From positions 3,823,001 through 3,887,000 of the forward strand of contig NZ_CP100470.1 in the NCBI RefSeq assembly GCF_030323145.1: a DNA stretch of 64,000 nt, read 5' to 3'. The notes below the pieces were generated by a model. That model was not told where the DNA came from, ran no database searches, and was given only the letters and a program-made list of their open reading frames with translations. The translations under genes and the position numbers were made by a program. Below, piece by piece: positions 35,785 to 44,630 of the stretch (positions are counted from its first letter, which is position 1; every line of letters begins with the position of its first letter). This stretch comes from Mesorhizobium sp. C432A. GTDB taxonomy: Bacteria > Pseudomonadota > Alphaproteobacteria > Rhizobiales > Rhizobiaceae.

Positions 35785-37422
35785 TCAGGACTTTCCGAGG
35801 TAGCGATCGATTACATTCCTGGTCACGCGCTCGACCATCGGATCCTGCCTGAGCAGGCCGGCCACCCATTCGCAGCTTCCGGCGTGGAAAACCTCGCCCT
35901 TGCCGCGCGGGAAATTGACGATCATGCCGTTGCCGCGTTTGACTTTTTCCAGATTGGCGTCGGTCGCCTCGCCAAATAGCGTTTCGGCCGTAAAGCGGCC
36001 ATCCTCGTCGGTGAGAAACTGGTCCTCGATCGGGATGTCGGCGCTTTCCTCGACCTGGCTCGCCATGCCGACGGCCAGCACCTGCAGCCCGTCAGGCGCA
36101 CCGCTGTCCGGTGTCGGATAGGGCAGGCCGCCGCGGATCTCGAAATCGAGCCCGTCGACCTCATAGCCATAGACATGACTGTCGGCGCCAAGCAGGTCGC
36201 CATAGTACATGCCGGTGCCGGCAAAGGCCCAGTGCTCGGGCCGATAGACCGGAAAGCCGCGCATGCCGCGCGGTGCGCATCCGCCCCAGCCGGCATAGAC
36301 GCCGCGCGTCGCGTTGAGGCCGAACGTCATTGCGCCGGGACGACCGATCTCAGGCGCTTCCCAGGAGTTGGTGGCGCGGGTGACGTCGCCGCCATAGGCC
36401 GGGTCTTCGGCGCGCGCCCGGTATTTGTAGCAGACCTGCCGCCGGCCTTCGTCCTCGAGCCTGGTCTGCCACATGAAATTGCCGGCAAAGCGCGCCGCAT
36501 GACCGCCGCGCTCGACGTAGCTGTCGACGGCGTCTCGCATTTCCCAGGTCCAGTACTCGTCATGGCCGACGAAGACCACACAGTCGTAGCCGTCGAGAAT
36601 CTCGGGCGAGAAGTGCAAATCGTGCTGGCTGGCGAGATCGACGCCATAGCCGGCCCGCTCGGCAAAGCGGAAGAAGTGGCAGTCATAGCTCGCCCAGCCG
36701 GAGGAGGTGTATTTCTTCGAATGTCCGGTGGCGTACGCCCATTCCATGTGCGGATAGCGCGGCACGGCTTTCGGCGGCACCGCGACCTCCAGCGGCACGC
36801 GCGGCGCATCCTTGGGCAGCACGACAAAGCCGCGGCACCAGGGCCGCTGGGTCGACACCATGCGCGCATATTGGTCGCGGCCCGGGCCGGTGATGCCTTG
36901 ATAGGCGTTGGAGCCGCCCCATGTGTTGTAGGACAGCCAGGTGCCGGTCCCCGCCACCTGCAGCACGCGACCGGGCTTTTTGCCGGGCAGGGGCGCGACG
37001 ATGATGAGGTGGTGGCAGTGGATCGGCTTGCCGTCGCCGCCGTCCGCCGTCAGCGTCAGCCGGTAGGCGCCGGACGGCCAATCCTTGCCGATGCTGAATT
37101 GAAACGACGCCTCCCAGCCGCAGCCTTCGACCGAGCACTGGTCGGGCGTATCCTGCCAGCGCGCCGATAGCCCCGTTTGCTCGAAGACCTTTGTCTCGCT
37201 GCCGCCGTCGCGGACAATGACAATGCTGAAGCGCGGCGCCGTCGAGCTGACATGCAGCGTCACGGTCTCGCCGGCGCGGTAGGAAAATCGATCAGAATAG
37301 CACCAGATCTCGCCCCGCTCGCCGTCCATTCCCGGCCATTCATAGTAATGGCCGCGCACCGCCTCGCGGCGCTGCTCGGGCGTCAGTCCGAAATCGGGAA
37401 ATTCGGTTGGCAGATGGGTCAT
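35785..37422 (-). CDS. N,N-dimethylformamidase large-subunit-like protein
   Basis: A 545-residue protein of the family of the DMFase large (beta) subunit, whose known member hydrolyses dimethylformamide with an iron centre. Features: an N-terminal beta-rich domain (SYRAGETVTLHVSS), GTWLSYNTWGGSNAY, the conserved FVGHDEYWTWEMRDAV, and GGHAARFAGNFMWQ. No separate small subunit gene is adjacent. ATG 37422 is the family start; the frame is open to 37470. It leads the run with the aminotransferase and BKACE, so an amide C-N bond cleaved first is a reasonable guess. Substrate unknown. Confidence 0.8.
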   Translation of the reverse strand: MTHLPTEFPDFGLTPEQRREAVRGHYYEWPGMDGERGEIWCYSDRFSYRAGETVTLHVSSTAPRFSIVIVRDGGSETKVFEQTGLSARWQDTPDQCSVEGCGWEASFQFSIGKDWPSGAYRLTLTADGGDGKPIHCHHLIIVAPLPGKKPGRVLQVAGTGTWLSYNTWGGSNAYQGITGPGRDQYARMVSTQRPWCRGFVVLPKDAPRVPLEVAVPPKAVPRYPHMEWAYATGHSKKYTSSGWASYDCHFFRFAERAGYGVDLASQHDLHFSPEILDGYDCVVFVGHDEYWTWEMRDAVDSYVERGGHAARFAGNFMWQTRLEDEGRRQVCYKYRARAEDPAYGGDVTRATNSWEAPEIGRPGAMTFGLNATRGVYAGWGGCAPRGMRGFPVYRPEHWAFAGTGMYYGDLLGADSHVYGYEVDGLDFEIRGGLPYPTPDSGAPDGLQVLAVGMASQVEESADIPIEDQFLTDEDGRFTAETLFGEATDANLEKVKRGNGMIVNFPRGKGEVFHAGSCEWVAGLLRQDPMVERVTRNVIDRYLGKS

Positions 37423-37494
37423 GAACACCGGAAAAGTGACAGGCCGCCATTTCGGCCATCTGCCGGCCAAGCGTCAAATGGAAACGATCGGGCC

Positions 37495-37519
37495 AGCAAT
37501 TGCATACGACACAATTGCT
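37495..37519. promoter_or_regulatory. Perfect inverted repeat between divergent genes
   Basis: AGCAATTG (37495-37502) and CAATTGCT (37512-37519) are exact reverse complements nine bases apart. They lie 73 bases upstream of the DMFase-like operon and 73 bases upstream of the ParB-like gene, so the site could control both. No regulator gene is adjacent. Confidence 0.5.
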
Positions 37520-37591
37520 TGGCCGCTCTTGGCCGCACCCGGCAAACCGACTATCTCAGGCGAGGCGGCATTTTCCGCCTCGGGAGCCGGC

Positions 37592-37840
37592 ATGCTGAGA
37601 GTGCAAAAGGTCAAGGTCGATGACATCTACGTGCCGACGGCGCGCAAGAAGACGCTGCATCCCGAAACGGTCCGGCACCTGGCCGAAGACATACTGGAAA
37701 ACGGCATGAAGACGCCGATCCAGGTTCGCAATGACGGCAAGCGCCACATCCTGGTCGAGGGCCTGCACCGGCTGGAAGCCGCCAAATGGCTCGGCGAGAC
37801 CGAGATCGACGCCTATCTGGTGCAGGCCAAGCGCCACTGA
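37592..37840 (+). CDS. Stand-alone ParB-like nuclease-domain protein (82 aa)
   Basis: A short protein that matches only the ParB/Spo0J N-terminal domain: QKVKVDDIYVPTARKKTLHP, then LAEDILENGMKTPIQVR and the box GLHRLEAAKWLGE. There is no helix-turn-helix, so it is not a partition protein; the fold is shared with sulfiredoxins and with nucleotide-dependent enzymes. A hairpin (CGAGGCGG at 37561-37568, CCGCCTCG at 37575-37582) abuts the GGGAG ribosome site before ATG 37592. The start follows an intergenic region of 169 bases shared with the DMFase-like operon. Confidence 0.8.
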   Translation: MLRVQKVKVDDIYVPTARKKTLHPETVRHLAEDILENGMKTPIQVRNDGKRHILVEGLHRLEAAKWLGETEIDAYLVQAKRH

Positions 37841-37957
37841 GGCGCGCGACCCGATCGAAAACAGCCAAACCGGTCATTCTTCCGCGGATTTTTTCGCAGG
37901 GCATGTCGGCATGCGGCGTGCTCGCTCGTCCTTGGGGCGGAACCCGAGGAGACCGAC

Positions 37958-38914
37958 ATGTCCAGACCAATCTATTTCGCCATTCTTGCCTCGGTCGCTG
38001 CCTTGTTTGCAGCGCCCGGCCCAGCCAATGCAGTGGAGACCAAGCCCGCCATGACCACCGGAGCAACAGCCATGCCGAAGCCGGAAAAGTCCGGCCTGCT
38101 GCCGATCGACGGCCTGAATTACTACTATGCCGTCTACGGCAAGGGCGAACCGCTGCTTCTGCTGCATGGCGGCCTTGGCACGTCGGACATGTTCGCGCCG
38201 CTGCTGCCGAAGCTGGCGGAAAACCGCACCATCATTGCCGTCGACCTGCAGGGCCATGGCCGCACCGCGCTCGGCGAGCGACCCTTCAGCCTGGAGGGGA
38301 TGGGCGACGACATGGCTGGTATCGTCAAGGCGCTCGGCTATGACAAGGTCGACGTGCTTGGCTATTCGCTGGGCGGCGGCGTCGCCTTCCGCATGGCCGT
38401 TCAGCATCCCGAGACGGTGAGACGTCTGGTCCTGGTCTCGACCGGCTTCGCCGCCAATGGCTTCTATGACGAGATGCGCGGCCAGCAGGCGCAGGTCAGC
38501 GCGGCCGCCGCCGATTTCATGAAGGACACGCCGATGTACAAATCCTACGTCGCCGTCGCCCCACGTCCCGACGATTTCCCCAAACTGCTCGATGCGCTGG
38601 GCAATTTCATGCGCAAGGATTACGACTATTCCGCCGATGTGGCGAAGCTGAAGATGCCGGTCATGCTGGCCTATGGCGACAGCGACATGTACAAGCCCGA
38701 GCACGAGATCAGGTTCTACCAGATGCTCGGCGGCGGGCTGAAGGATGCCGGCTGGATGCGTGAGAACCTGTCGCAGAACCGGCTGGCCATCATTCCCAAC
38801 CGCACCCATTACGACGTATTCTTCGCACCGGAACTGACGGCCGCGGCACTGCCCTTCCTCAATGGCGAAACCAAGGTGAAGACCTGGGACGAAGTCCTCA
38901 GCGAAACGAAATAG
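37958..38914 (+). CDS. Secreted alpha/beta hydrolase
   Basis: A 318-residue protein with a signal peptide (ILASVAALFAAPGPANA) and a standard alpha/beta hydrolase: LLLLHGGLGTSDM oxyanion region, nucleophile in VLGYSLGGGVAF, an Asp in YGDSDMYKP, and the His in IPNRTHYDVF. Substrate unknown; an exported esterase or lactonase is likely. A terminator follows 17 bases after the stop. Confidence 0.88.
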   Translation: MSRPIYFAILASVAALFAAPGPANAVETKPAMTTGATAMPKPEKSGLLPIDGLNYYYAVYGKGEPLLLLHGGLGTSDMFAPLLPKLAENRTIIAVDLQGHGRTALGERPFSLEGMGDDMAGIVKALGYDKVDVLGYSLGGGVAFRMAVQHPETVRRLVLVSTGFAANGFYDEMRGQQAQVSAAAADFMKDTPMYKSYVAVAPRPDDFPKLLDALGNFMRKDYDYSADVAKLKMPVMLAYGDSDMYKPEHEIRFYQMLGGGLKDAGWMRENLSQNRLAIIPNRTHYDVFFAPELTAAALPFLNGETKVKTWDEVLSETK

Positions 38915-38930
38915 CTTGCCTGAAATACAT

Positions 38931-38963
38931 GCCGGCCGTCTCGAAGAGGCGGCCGGCTTTTTT
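38931..38963 (+). terminator. Rho-independent terminator
   Basis: GCCGGCCG at 38931-38938 pairs with CGGCCGGC at 38950-38957, followed directly by TTTTTT. It terminates the secreted hydrolase gene. Confidence 0.9.
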
Positions 38964-39100
38964 GTGCCTGCGAAACCCCGAAACCTTGGCGCAGCCATTG
39001 GTCCTATCGGCGCAATCGATGGCGCCATCAGGGCTTTTCAATTGACCGAAAGGTACCTGTCGATATCTTCAAGAGACATTCAGTGCGATGGGTTCGAATG

Positions 39101-39499
39101 ATGACGAAATACCAGGGCGGATGCCATTGCGGGGCAGTGCGCTACGGCACCGAGGCGGCGCCGCTCAACCAGCGCGTCTGCCACTGCCGGCGCTGCCAGA
39201 AGGTCATAGGCGCGGCGTTCAACGCCCGCCTTTTGTTTCGCATCGACGATGTCACCGTCGAGGGAGAGGTGGCGATGGTCAACACCTCTCCGGACCTCAA
39301 GCGCGGCTTTTGCGCCGCTTGCGGCACCACGCTGTTTTCCCGACGCGACTCCGCCGGCATCGTCGGCATCACCACCGGCTCGCTCGACGATCCCTCGCTG
39401 TTCAAGCCGGAAATGCATATGTGGACCGCCTCGAAGCAGCCCTGGCTGCAGCTCGATGACGGCCTGCCGCACCATGAAGGCGCGCCGCCTCCGAACTGA
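39101..39499 (+). CDS. GFA family zinc-binding protein (CENP-V/GFA)
   Basis: A 132-residue zinc protein of the GFA family, named for the proposed glutathione-dependent formaldehyde-activating enzyme. The zinc ligands lie in GGCHCGAVRY, CHCRRCQKVIG and CAACGTTLFSRR. True GFA catalysis is doubtful for many members. Two adjacent ATG codons (39098, 39101) are equally possible starts. Confidence 0.9.
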   Translation: MTKYQGGCHCGAVRYGTEAAPLNQRVCHCRRCQKVIGAAFNARLLFRIDDVTVEGEVAMVNTSPDLKRGFCAACGTTLFSRRDSAGIVGITTGSLDDPSLFKPEMHMWTASKQPWLQLDDGLPHHEGAPPPN

Positions 39500-39614
39500 C
39501 GCCGGCCTTACCGGAATTAATCCCGAAACCACGACATAGCCGGCAAAGCGTCATTGGCGGGCCATGATTGCCTGCCTATCTGTCCTCTGCGGGCCGGTAT
39601 CGAGGAGACGACCG

Positions 39615-39806
39615 ATGAGCGACAGAATCAGCACCCTGGACGAGCTTTTGAGCGATCCGATGGTCCTCCTCGTGATGGAGCGTGACCGCGTGCGCCCCGA
39701 ACAGGTTCGCCTGCTGCTCGAACGTGCCCGCCGCCCGGCCGCCGACGCCGTGCCACCGGCGCATGTGGTGGCGAAAAGCTGCATGCAGCAATGGCTGGGA
39801 AGGTAA
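39615..39806 (+). CDS. Small hypothetical protein (63 aa)
   Basis: A short protein with a helical N-terminal part (ISTLDELLSDPMVLLVMERD) and an Arg-rich middle (EQVRLLLERARRP). The GAGGAG before ATG 39615 supports translation. It has no signal or membrane helix and no family I recognise. The next 137 bases (39807-39943) are AT-richer and probably hold the promoter of the GH25 gene. Confidence 0.6.
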   Translation: MSDRISTLDELLSDPMVLLVMERDRVRPEQVRLLLERARRPAADAVPPAHVVAKSCMQQWLGR

Positions 39807-39943
39807 GGCTATGATCCTTCGTCCGGCCAATTCCTAATAACTTGATTCAAACTTTGTTGGTAATTTCTCGTTAGTAATCGAGGCCGGTTTGTCCGGCGGC
39901 GTCTGTTTGCCTTCGGTCTGTTGTGTTTTGCGTACAGGTCCAG

Positions 39944-41008
39944 ATGCGGATTTCAGGCGTCGTCAGTTTCATGTTGGCATCGCTGTGGCTTGCCGGCTGT
40001 TCGTCCACAGCGGGCGTCGATGGCTTGCAGCCGTCGAACGAGACGACCAGTTCGGTCGTGCGTCCGAGCGCGCCGGTCACAGCGGCTCCGGCGGAGACCG
40101 CCGACCTCGCGCCGATGCGGTCCGACATGGTGGCCGACAACGCTGTGGCCGACAATGCGCCGCCCTTTTCCATGGTCGAGGAAGAAGAGGCCATCGTCGC
40201 GGGCACGCCGCAGGGGAGCACCAGACCACAGCTCGAGCCCGCCGCTCTGATGTCTGCGCCGAAGCGGTTGACGCGCGCTGCGCCGGCCATGCTGGCCTCG
40301 CCGGTCACCCGCTACGGTTTTCGCGACGCCAAGCCGATCAATTTCGGCAAGGCTTCGCCACGCTACCTTGCCGTCCACGGCGTCGACGTCTCGCGCTGGC
40401 AGGGCAATGTCAACTGGGGCAAGCTGCGCGCCCAGGGCGCCAACTTCGCCTACATCAAGGCGACCGATGGCGGCGACCATCTCGACCCGATGTTCATGAA
40501 GAACTGGCGCAATGCCGACGCCGCCGGGCTGAAGCGCGGCGCCTATCATTTCTTCTACTGGTGCCGCACCGCGGGCGAGCAGGCCGACTGGTTCATCCGC
40601 AATGTGCCGAGGGTCGAAGGCGCGCTGCCACCGGTAATCGATGTCGAGTGGAACGGCGAATCTTCCTGCAAGCGGCGGCCGTCGCGGGCCACCGTGCTGG
40701 AAAAGATGAAGGTGTTCATGGACAAGCTGGAGCGCCATTACGGCCAGCGGCCCATCATCTACACCGCACCGGATTTCTATCGCGACAATCTCAAGGGTGC
40801 GTTTCTCGATTATCCGTTCTGGCTGCGCGCCGTGGCGCGGCATCCCTCAAAAGTCTATCCCGGCCGCAAATGGCTGTTCTGGCAGTACTCCGGCTCCGGC
40901 CTGTCGCACGGCGTGACCGGCCGCATCGACCTCAACGTCTTCCATGGCGACGAGCGCGCCTGGCGGGCATGGGCAGGCGGGCAGACGACCGTCGCCGACG
41001 CCGACTGA
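39944..41008 (+). CDS. Glycoside hydrolase family 25 lipoprotein
   Basis: A 354-residue lipoprotein: a lipobox LAGC near residue 19 (LASLWLAGCSS), a long disordered Ser/Pro/Ala linker to about 130, then a GH25 muramidase-like domain: GVDVSRWQGNVNWGKL with the catalytic-region Asp, FAYIKATDGGDHLDP, GAYHFFYWC, and VIDVEWNG with the general-acid Glu/Asp cluster. WLFWQYSGSG is the terminal family motif. It may remodel peptidoglycan or act on another bacterium's wall. ATG 39944 follows a possible AT-rich promoter. Confidence 0.92.
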   Translation: MRISGVVSFMLASLWLAGCSSTAGVDGLQPSNETTSSVVRPSAPVTAAPAETADLAPMRSDMVADNAVADNAPPFSMVEEEEAIVAGTPQGSTRPQLEPAALMSAPKRLTRAAPAMLASPVTRYGFRDAKPINFGKASPRYLAVHGVDVSRWQGNVNWGKLRAQGANFAYIKATDGGDHLDPMFMKNWRNADAAGLKRGAYHFFYWCRTAGEQADWFIRNVPRVEGALPPVIDVEWNGESSCKRRPSRATVLEKMKVFMDKLERHYGQRPIIYTAPDFYRDNLKGAFLDYPFWLRAVARHPSKVYPGRKWLFWQYSGSGLSHGVTGRIDLNVFHGDERAWRAWAGGQTTVADAD

Positions 41009-41161
41009 ACGTCAGGCCGGTGCCGGTGCGCCTGCGCTGCCTGCCGCTGCGCCTTGGGTTGAATTTTCAGCGTCTCGCTAACGATCCGCTCACTGTGTCC
41101 TTTAGCGGTATCGCAACAGCCTTCCGGTAACGTGCCCGTGATCGGGTTTTCGGAGGGATCC

Positions 41162-41668
41162 ATGCGCAATCCAGTTGTGGCTGTCGCACTTGCCGCCGCC
41201 GTCGGCTACGGGTTTTTCAGTTCGCTCGGCCACATGCCGGGCGGAAGTGGCGCTTCGCTGGCGGAGTCGAAGCAGAACGTCGTGTCCTATTCCACCGAGG
41301 ACAAGGCGATGCAGGCCGCCAAGGACAGCGGCCGCTCGACCCTCAAGCGCTTCCACGAACTGATGGACGCCGGCACGCCGGGCACCTACACGGTAAAATT
41401 CCCGCTGACCCAGAACGGCGCCACCGAGCATATCTGGCTGCAGCTGGTGGGCTACAGCGAAGGCTCCTATATCGGCCTGCTTGCTGACGTGCCGGTCAAT
41501 GGCAACAAGTACAAGATGGGCGACAGGATGACGGTAACCGAGGCCGACGTCGAGGACTGGATGATCAAGAACGGCAAGGTGATCTACGGCGGCTACACCA
41601 CGCGCCAGGCGCTTGCGGATATGCCGAAGGAGCAGGTTGCAAAGTACGGGTTGACCTTCAAGGATTGA
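41162..41668 (+). CDS. DUF2314 secreted or membrane-anchored protein
   Basis: A 168-residue protein with an N-terminal hydrophobic segment (VVAVALAAAVGYGFFSSLG) and a DUF2314 domain: FPLTQNGATEHIWLQLVGYS, GLLADVPVNG and the closing VTEADVEDWMI. An AGGGAT lies before ATG 41162. DUF2314 proteins are of unknown function. It is followed by a palindromic repeat. Confidence 0.85.
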   Translation: MRNPVVAVALAAAVGYGFFSSLGHMPGGSGASLAESKQNVVSYSTEDKAMQAAKDSGRSTLKRFHELMDAGTPGTYTVKFPLTQNGATEHIWLQLVGYSEGSYIGLLADVPVNGNKYKMGDRMTVTEADVEDWMIKNGKVIYGGYTTRQALADMPKEQVAKYGLTFKD

Positions 41669-41677
41669 GCGCTTCTT

Positions 41678-41824
41678 CCTTCTCCCCTTGTGGGAGAAGG
41701 TGGCCGAGCGAAGCTCGGTCGGATGAGGGGTGTTCCAGCTTGGCAATGACGGTACTCCGTCACGCACCCCTCATCCGTCTCGGCGCTATCGCGCCGATCC
41801 ACCTTCTCCCACAAGGGGAGAAGG
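41678..41824. repeat. 147-bp palindromic intergenic element (family B)
   Basis: The left end CCTTCTCCCCTTGTGGGAGA (41678-41697) recurs in reverse complement at the right end (41804-41824), with a further GATGAGGGGTG against CACCCCTCATC pair nearer the centre. It fills the space between the DUF2314 and LysR genes, which converge here. The core differs from family A at 33278-33441, so it is a second repeat family. Confidence 0.85.
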
Positions 41825-41830
41825 GAAAGT

Positions 41831-42736
41831 CTAGCGCTTTTCGCGTTCGCGTATCTCTGCCGTCTGCGCCAGCACCCAGTCGCGAAACACCTTGATTTTG
41901 GGCGCGTTGCGGCGGCTCTCCAGATGCACCAGCCAATAGCCGTCGCCGTCCGATCCAAGCACGCCGAATGGCTGTATCAACTGGCCCTTTTCCAACAGGG
42001 CGCTGTAAAGGTTTTTGGTCAGGATCGCGGCGCCCTTGTCGGTCAGCGCCGCCATCGCATCATAGGCCTGCGTACCCAGTTTCGGGCCAGCGATGACGCG
42101 ATCGGGCTCGAACGGCACGCCGGCAGCCTTGAACCAGATTTCCCACCAGGGATCGTCGGCACAGCATAGCGGCAGTTGGTAGAGATCCTCGGGGCGGTGG
42201 ATGCCGCCGACGCTTTCGGCGAGTCTCGGGCTGAGCATCGGCGTATAGTCCGCCTTGAACAGATAGTGAGCCGTCAGGCCCGGCCATTTTCCACTGCCGG
42301 TGCGAATGCCGACATCCATGCCGCCGCGCGTGAAATCGACCAGCCCGTGCGATGTATTCACCTTCACGGCAAGATCGGGATGCATCAGCTGGAATGTTCC
42401 AAGCCATACGGCCAGCCAGTTCGATGCGAAGGTTTCCATGGTCGTCACCGACAGCACGCCGGTCGCTCCACCCTTGGTGGCGACCCATGCGTCGGCCAGG
42501 GTCGAGAACGCGCCTGTTGCGTGCGGCGCCAGCTGCTGTCCGGCCTCGGTCAGCGCGATCTGCCTTGTTTTTCTTATGAAAAGCGGCGTTCCGGCACGTT
42601 CTTCCAGCACCTTTATCTGATAGCTGGCAGCTGATTGGGTCATGCCGAGTTCTTCGGCTGCCTTGGTGAAACTGCCCAGCCGGGCCGCGGCTTCAAAGAC
42701 CCTGATGGCTCCTAATGGTGGTAGTTCCCAGCTCAT
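41831..42736 (-). CDS. LysR-family regulator, GcvA-like
   Basis: A 301-residue LTTR: helix-turn-helix with LGAIRVFEAAARLGSFTKAA and LGMTQSAASYQIKVLEERAG, then the effector domain starting around GVLSVTTMETFA. GcvA-type members regulate varied genes, commonly a divergent neighbour. A T-N11-A site lies right before its start. The divergent gene is a DUF1127 protein. The effector is unknown. Confidence 0.92.
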   Translation of the reverse strand: MSWELPPLGAIRVFEAAARLGSFTKAAEELGMTQSAASYQIKVLEERAGTPLFIRKTRQIALTEAGQQLAPHATGAFSTLADAWVATKGGATGVLSVTTMETFASNWLAVWLGTFQLMHPDLAVKVNTSHGLVDFTRGGMDVGIRTGSGKWPGLTAHYLFKADYTPMLSPRLAESVGGIHRPEDLYQLPLCCADDPWWEIWFKAAGVPFEPDRVIAGPKLGTQAYDAMAALTDKGAAILTKNLYSALLEKGQLIQPFGVLGSDGDGYWLVHLESRRNAPKIKVFRDWVLAQTAEIREREKR

Positions 42737-42739
42737 GAC

Positions 42740-42758
42740 GCATCAATCCCGCTGATGC
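42740..42758. promoter_or_regulatory. LysR-type box (T-N11-A) upstream of the regulator gene
   Basis: GCATCA at 42740-42745 and TGATGC at 42753-42758 form an inverted repeat with a seven-base spacer, containing ATC-N9-GAT. Lying four bases from the LysR start and 83 from the divergent DUF1127 gene, it is the likely autoregulatory site. Confidence 0.55.
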
Positions 42759-42840
42759 ATACTACGCGACGTTCGATTGGAAACCAAGCCCGGAAAACGG
42801 CATGCTGCATTCATCGGATCAAACCCTGGAGGATACGGCA

Positions 42841-43014
42841 ATGACCACCACCATCGCTCTCTACAACACGCTTCGCCGGCCGATGCTCGACCTCTTCACC
42901 GCGCCGTTCAGGCCTCGCAAGCACGGCATGCTCGACCGCCGCTCGCTGTCGGATCATTTCCTCAGGGATATCGGTATGCTTGACGGACGCGTGCCTCCCG
43001 GCACCATTGGCTAA
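42841..43014 (+). CDS. DUF1127 domain protein (57 aa)
   Basis: A small basic protein with a C-terminal DUF1127-like motif: DRRSLSDHFLRDIGMLDGR. The N-terminal region carries RRPMLDLFTAPFRPRKHG. It faces the LysR regulator across 104 bases, as the one at 6448 faces a MocR regulator. A GGAGG lies nine bases before ATG 42841. Confidence 0.8.
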   Translation: MTTTIALYNTLRRPMLDLFTAPFRPRKHGMLDRRSLSDHFLRDIGMLDGRVPPGTIG

Positions 43015-43042
43015 GCAAGCTCTTTGACCAGGGGAGGGAAAG

Positions 43043-43651
43043 ATGACTGTGTTATCCGAGGATCTGGCGAAGAGCCGACAAACGATCAACGCCTATGAGG
43101 ACTATGCCGAACGCTACGACGCTCTGGTGCGGCACGTTCCGAACCAAAGAGAACAGAAATGGCTGAAGCGCCTGGTGAAGATCGCCGGCAAAGGCGGCCG
43201 GATTCTGGAAGTCGGTTCGGGACCCGGATACGATGCGGACTTCGTCGAAGGGCTCGGTGTCCAGGTTCGGCGCACAGACGCAACGAAGGGGTTTCTTGAG
43301 TTGCAGGCCGCACGCGGCAAGCATGGTGAGTTTCTCGATCTCATCACCGACGATCTCGGCGGCCCCTACGACGCGGTGCTCGCATTGTGCGTCCTGATCC
43401 ACGTGCCGCGCGAGCAGGCCGACCAGGTGCTTGCCAAGATTGCCGGGTCGCTGCGGCCGGGCGGCGCCTTCCTCGTCTCGATGCGCATTGGCGATGGCGA
43501 GAAGAGCGGCGAATATCATACGGTCTACTGGCGCAGGGACGACTTCGCGGCCCGACTCGAAAACGCCGGGCTGGTTCTTGTCGGAGACGAATTCAACGTC
43601 GGCCGCGATCGCGAGGAATGGACCACCTTCCTGGCTGTGAGGCCGTCATGA
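43043..43651 (+). CDS. SAM-dependent methyltransferase
   Basis: A 202-residue class I methyltransferase: motif I ILEVGSGPGYDADFVEGLG, the acidic DATKGFLELQ, and DAVLALCVLIHVPREQADQVL. The substrate is unknown. It starts 28 bases after the DUF1127 gene with an AGGGAGG before ATG 43043, so the two may be cotranscribed. Confidence 0.9.
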   Translation: MTVLSEDLAKSRQTINAYEDYAERYDALVRHVPNQREQKWLKRLVKIAGKGGRILEVGSGPGYDADFVEGLGVQVRRTDATKGFLELQAARGKHGEFLDLITDDLGGPYDAVLALCVLIHVPREQADQVLAKIAGSLRPGGAFLVSMRIGDGEKSGEYHTVYWRRDDFAARLENAGLVLVGDEFNVGRDREEWTTFLAVRPS

Positions 43652-43679
43652 CGCGCCGCGGACTGCCAGGCAATCGCCG

Positions 43680-44630
43680 TCAGAAATAAGGTCGCAGGTT
43701 CTCGCGAATGCGGTCCAGCACCGTCTTTCCCGAGATATCGGCGGTGAAGGTCTTGCCGGTGATGGTCTCAAAGGCCTGCGTATAAACCCGCGATGTCTGC
43801 TCGATGAGCTCGGCGGGGATTTTCGGAATACGATCCTTGTAGGGATCGCAGCGCGCGGTCACCCAGGCGCGAATAAAGTCCTTGTCGAAACTTTGCGGCC
43901 GCTCGCCTGCCTTGAAGCGCTCCTCATAGCTTGCCGCAAGCCAGTAGCGGCTTGAGTCGGGCGTATGGATTTCATCGGCAAGGATGATGGTGCCATCCTT
44001 GTCCGTGCCGAACTCGTATTTGGTGTCGACCAGGATCAGGCCGCGCTTCGCGGCCAACGCTTTGCCGCGCGCAAACAGCGCCAGCGCATAGCGCGAGACG
44101 GTGTCCCATTGCTCTTCCGACAGCAGGCCGCGCGTCAGGATCTCGTCGCGCGTCAAGGGCTCGTCATGACCGCCATCGAGCGCCTTGCTGGTCGGCGTGA
44201 TGATGGCCTGCGGCAGCTTCTCATTGTCGCGCAGCCCGTCCGGCAGGCGGATGCCGTACATATCGCGTTCGCCGTTCTTGTATTTCGTCAGCACCGAAGT
44301 GCTGGTGGTGCCGGCGAGATAGTCGCGAACAACGATTTCCACCGGCAGAATGTCGAGCCTGGTGCCGACAACGACATTGGGGTCGGGATAATCGAGCACA
44401 TGGTTTTGGCAGATGTCCGCCGTTTCCTCGAACCAGTAGCGCGCCGTCTGGGTCAGCAGTTCGCCCTTGAGCGGGACAGCGGTCAGGATCACATCGAAGG
44501 CGCTCAGCCGGTCGGTGGCGATGATGATGCGGCGGCCATCCGGCAGATCGTAATTCTCGCGGACCTTGCCTTTATAGTGGTTCGGGAGTTCCGGAATGAA
44601 GGCATCCGAGAGAACGCGCAGTGCTGTCAT
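43680..44630 (-). CDS. SAICAR synthase, long ADE1-like type
   Basis: A 316-residue second SAICAR synthase: [59 protein letters not shown], and [20 protein letters not shown] with the Asp-Lys pair of the ATP/CAIR site. It resembles the yeast Ade1 form more than the short PurC at 8805-9599. The start at 44630 is chosen over the frame to 44672. Both paralogues retain the main catalytic segments. Confidence 0.93.
   Translation of the reverse strand: MTALRVLSDAFIPELPNHYKGKVRENYDLPDGRRIIIATDRLSAFDVILTAVPLKGELLTQTARYWFEETADICQNHVLDYPDPNVVVGTRLDILPVEIVVRDYLAGTTSTSVLTKYKNGERDMYGIRLPDGLRDNEKLPQAIITPTSKALDGGHDEPLTRDEILTRGLLSEEQWDTVSRYALALFARGKALAAKRGLILVDTKYEFGTDKDGTIILADEIHTPDSSRYWLAASYEERFKAGERPQSFDKDFIRAWVTARCDPYKDRIPKIPAELIEQTSRVYTQAFETITGKTFTADISGKTVLDRIRENLRPYF

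Noticed and set aside
39889..41130. 413-codon frame overlapping the GH25 gene
   Set aside because: It is in another frame of the GH25 lipoprotein gene, is rich in Arg and lacks any recognised domain.
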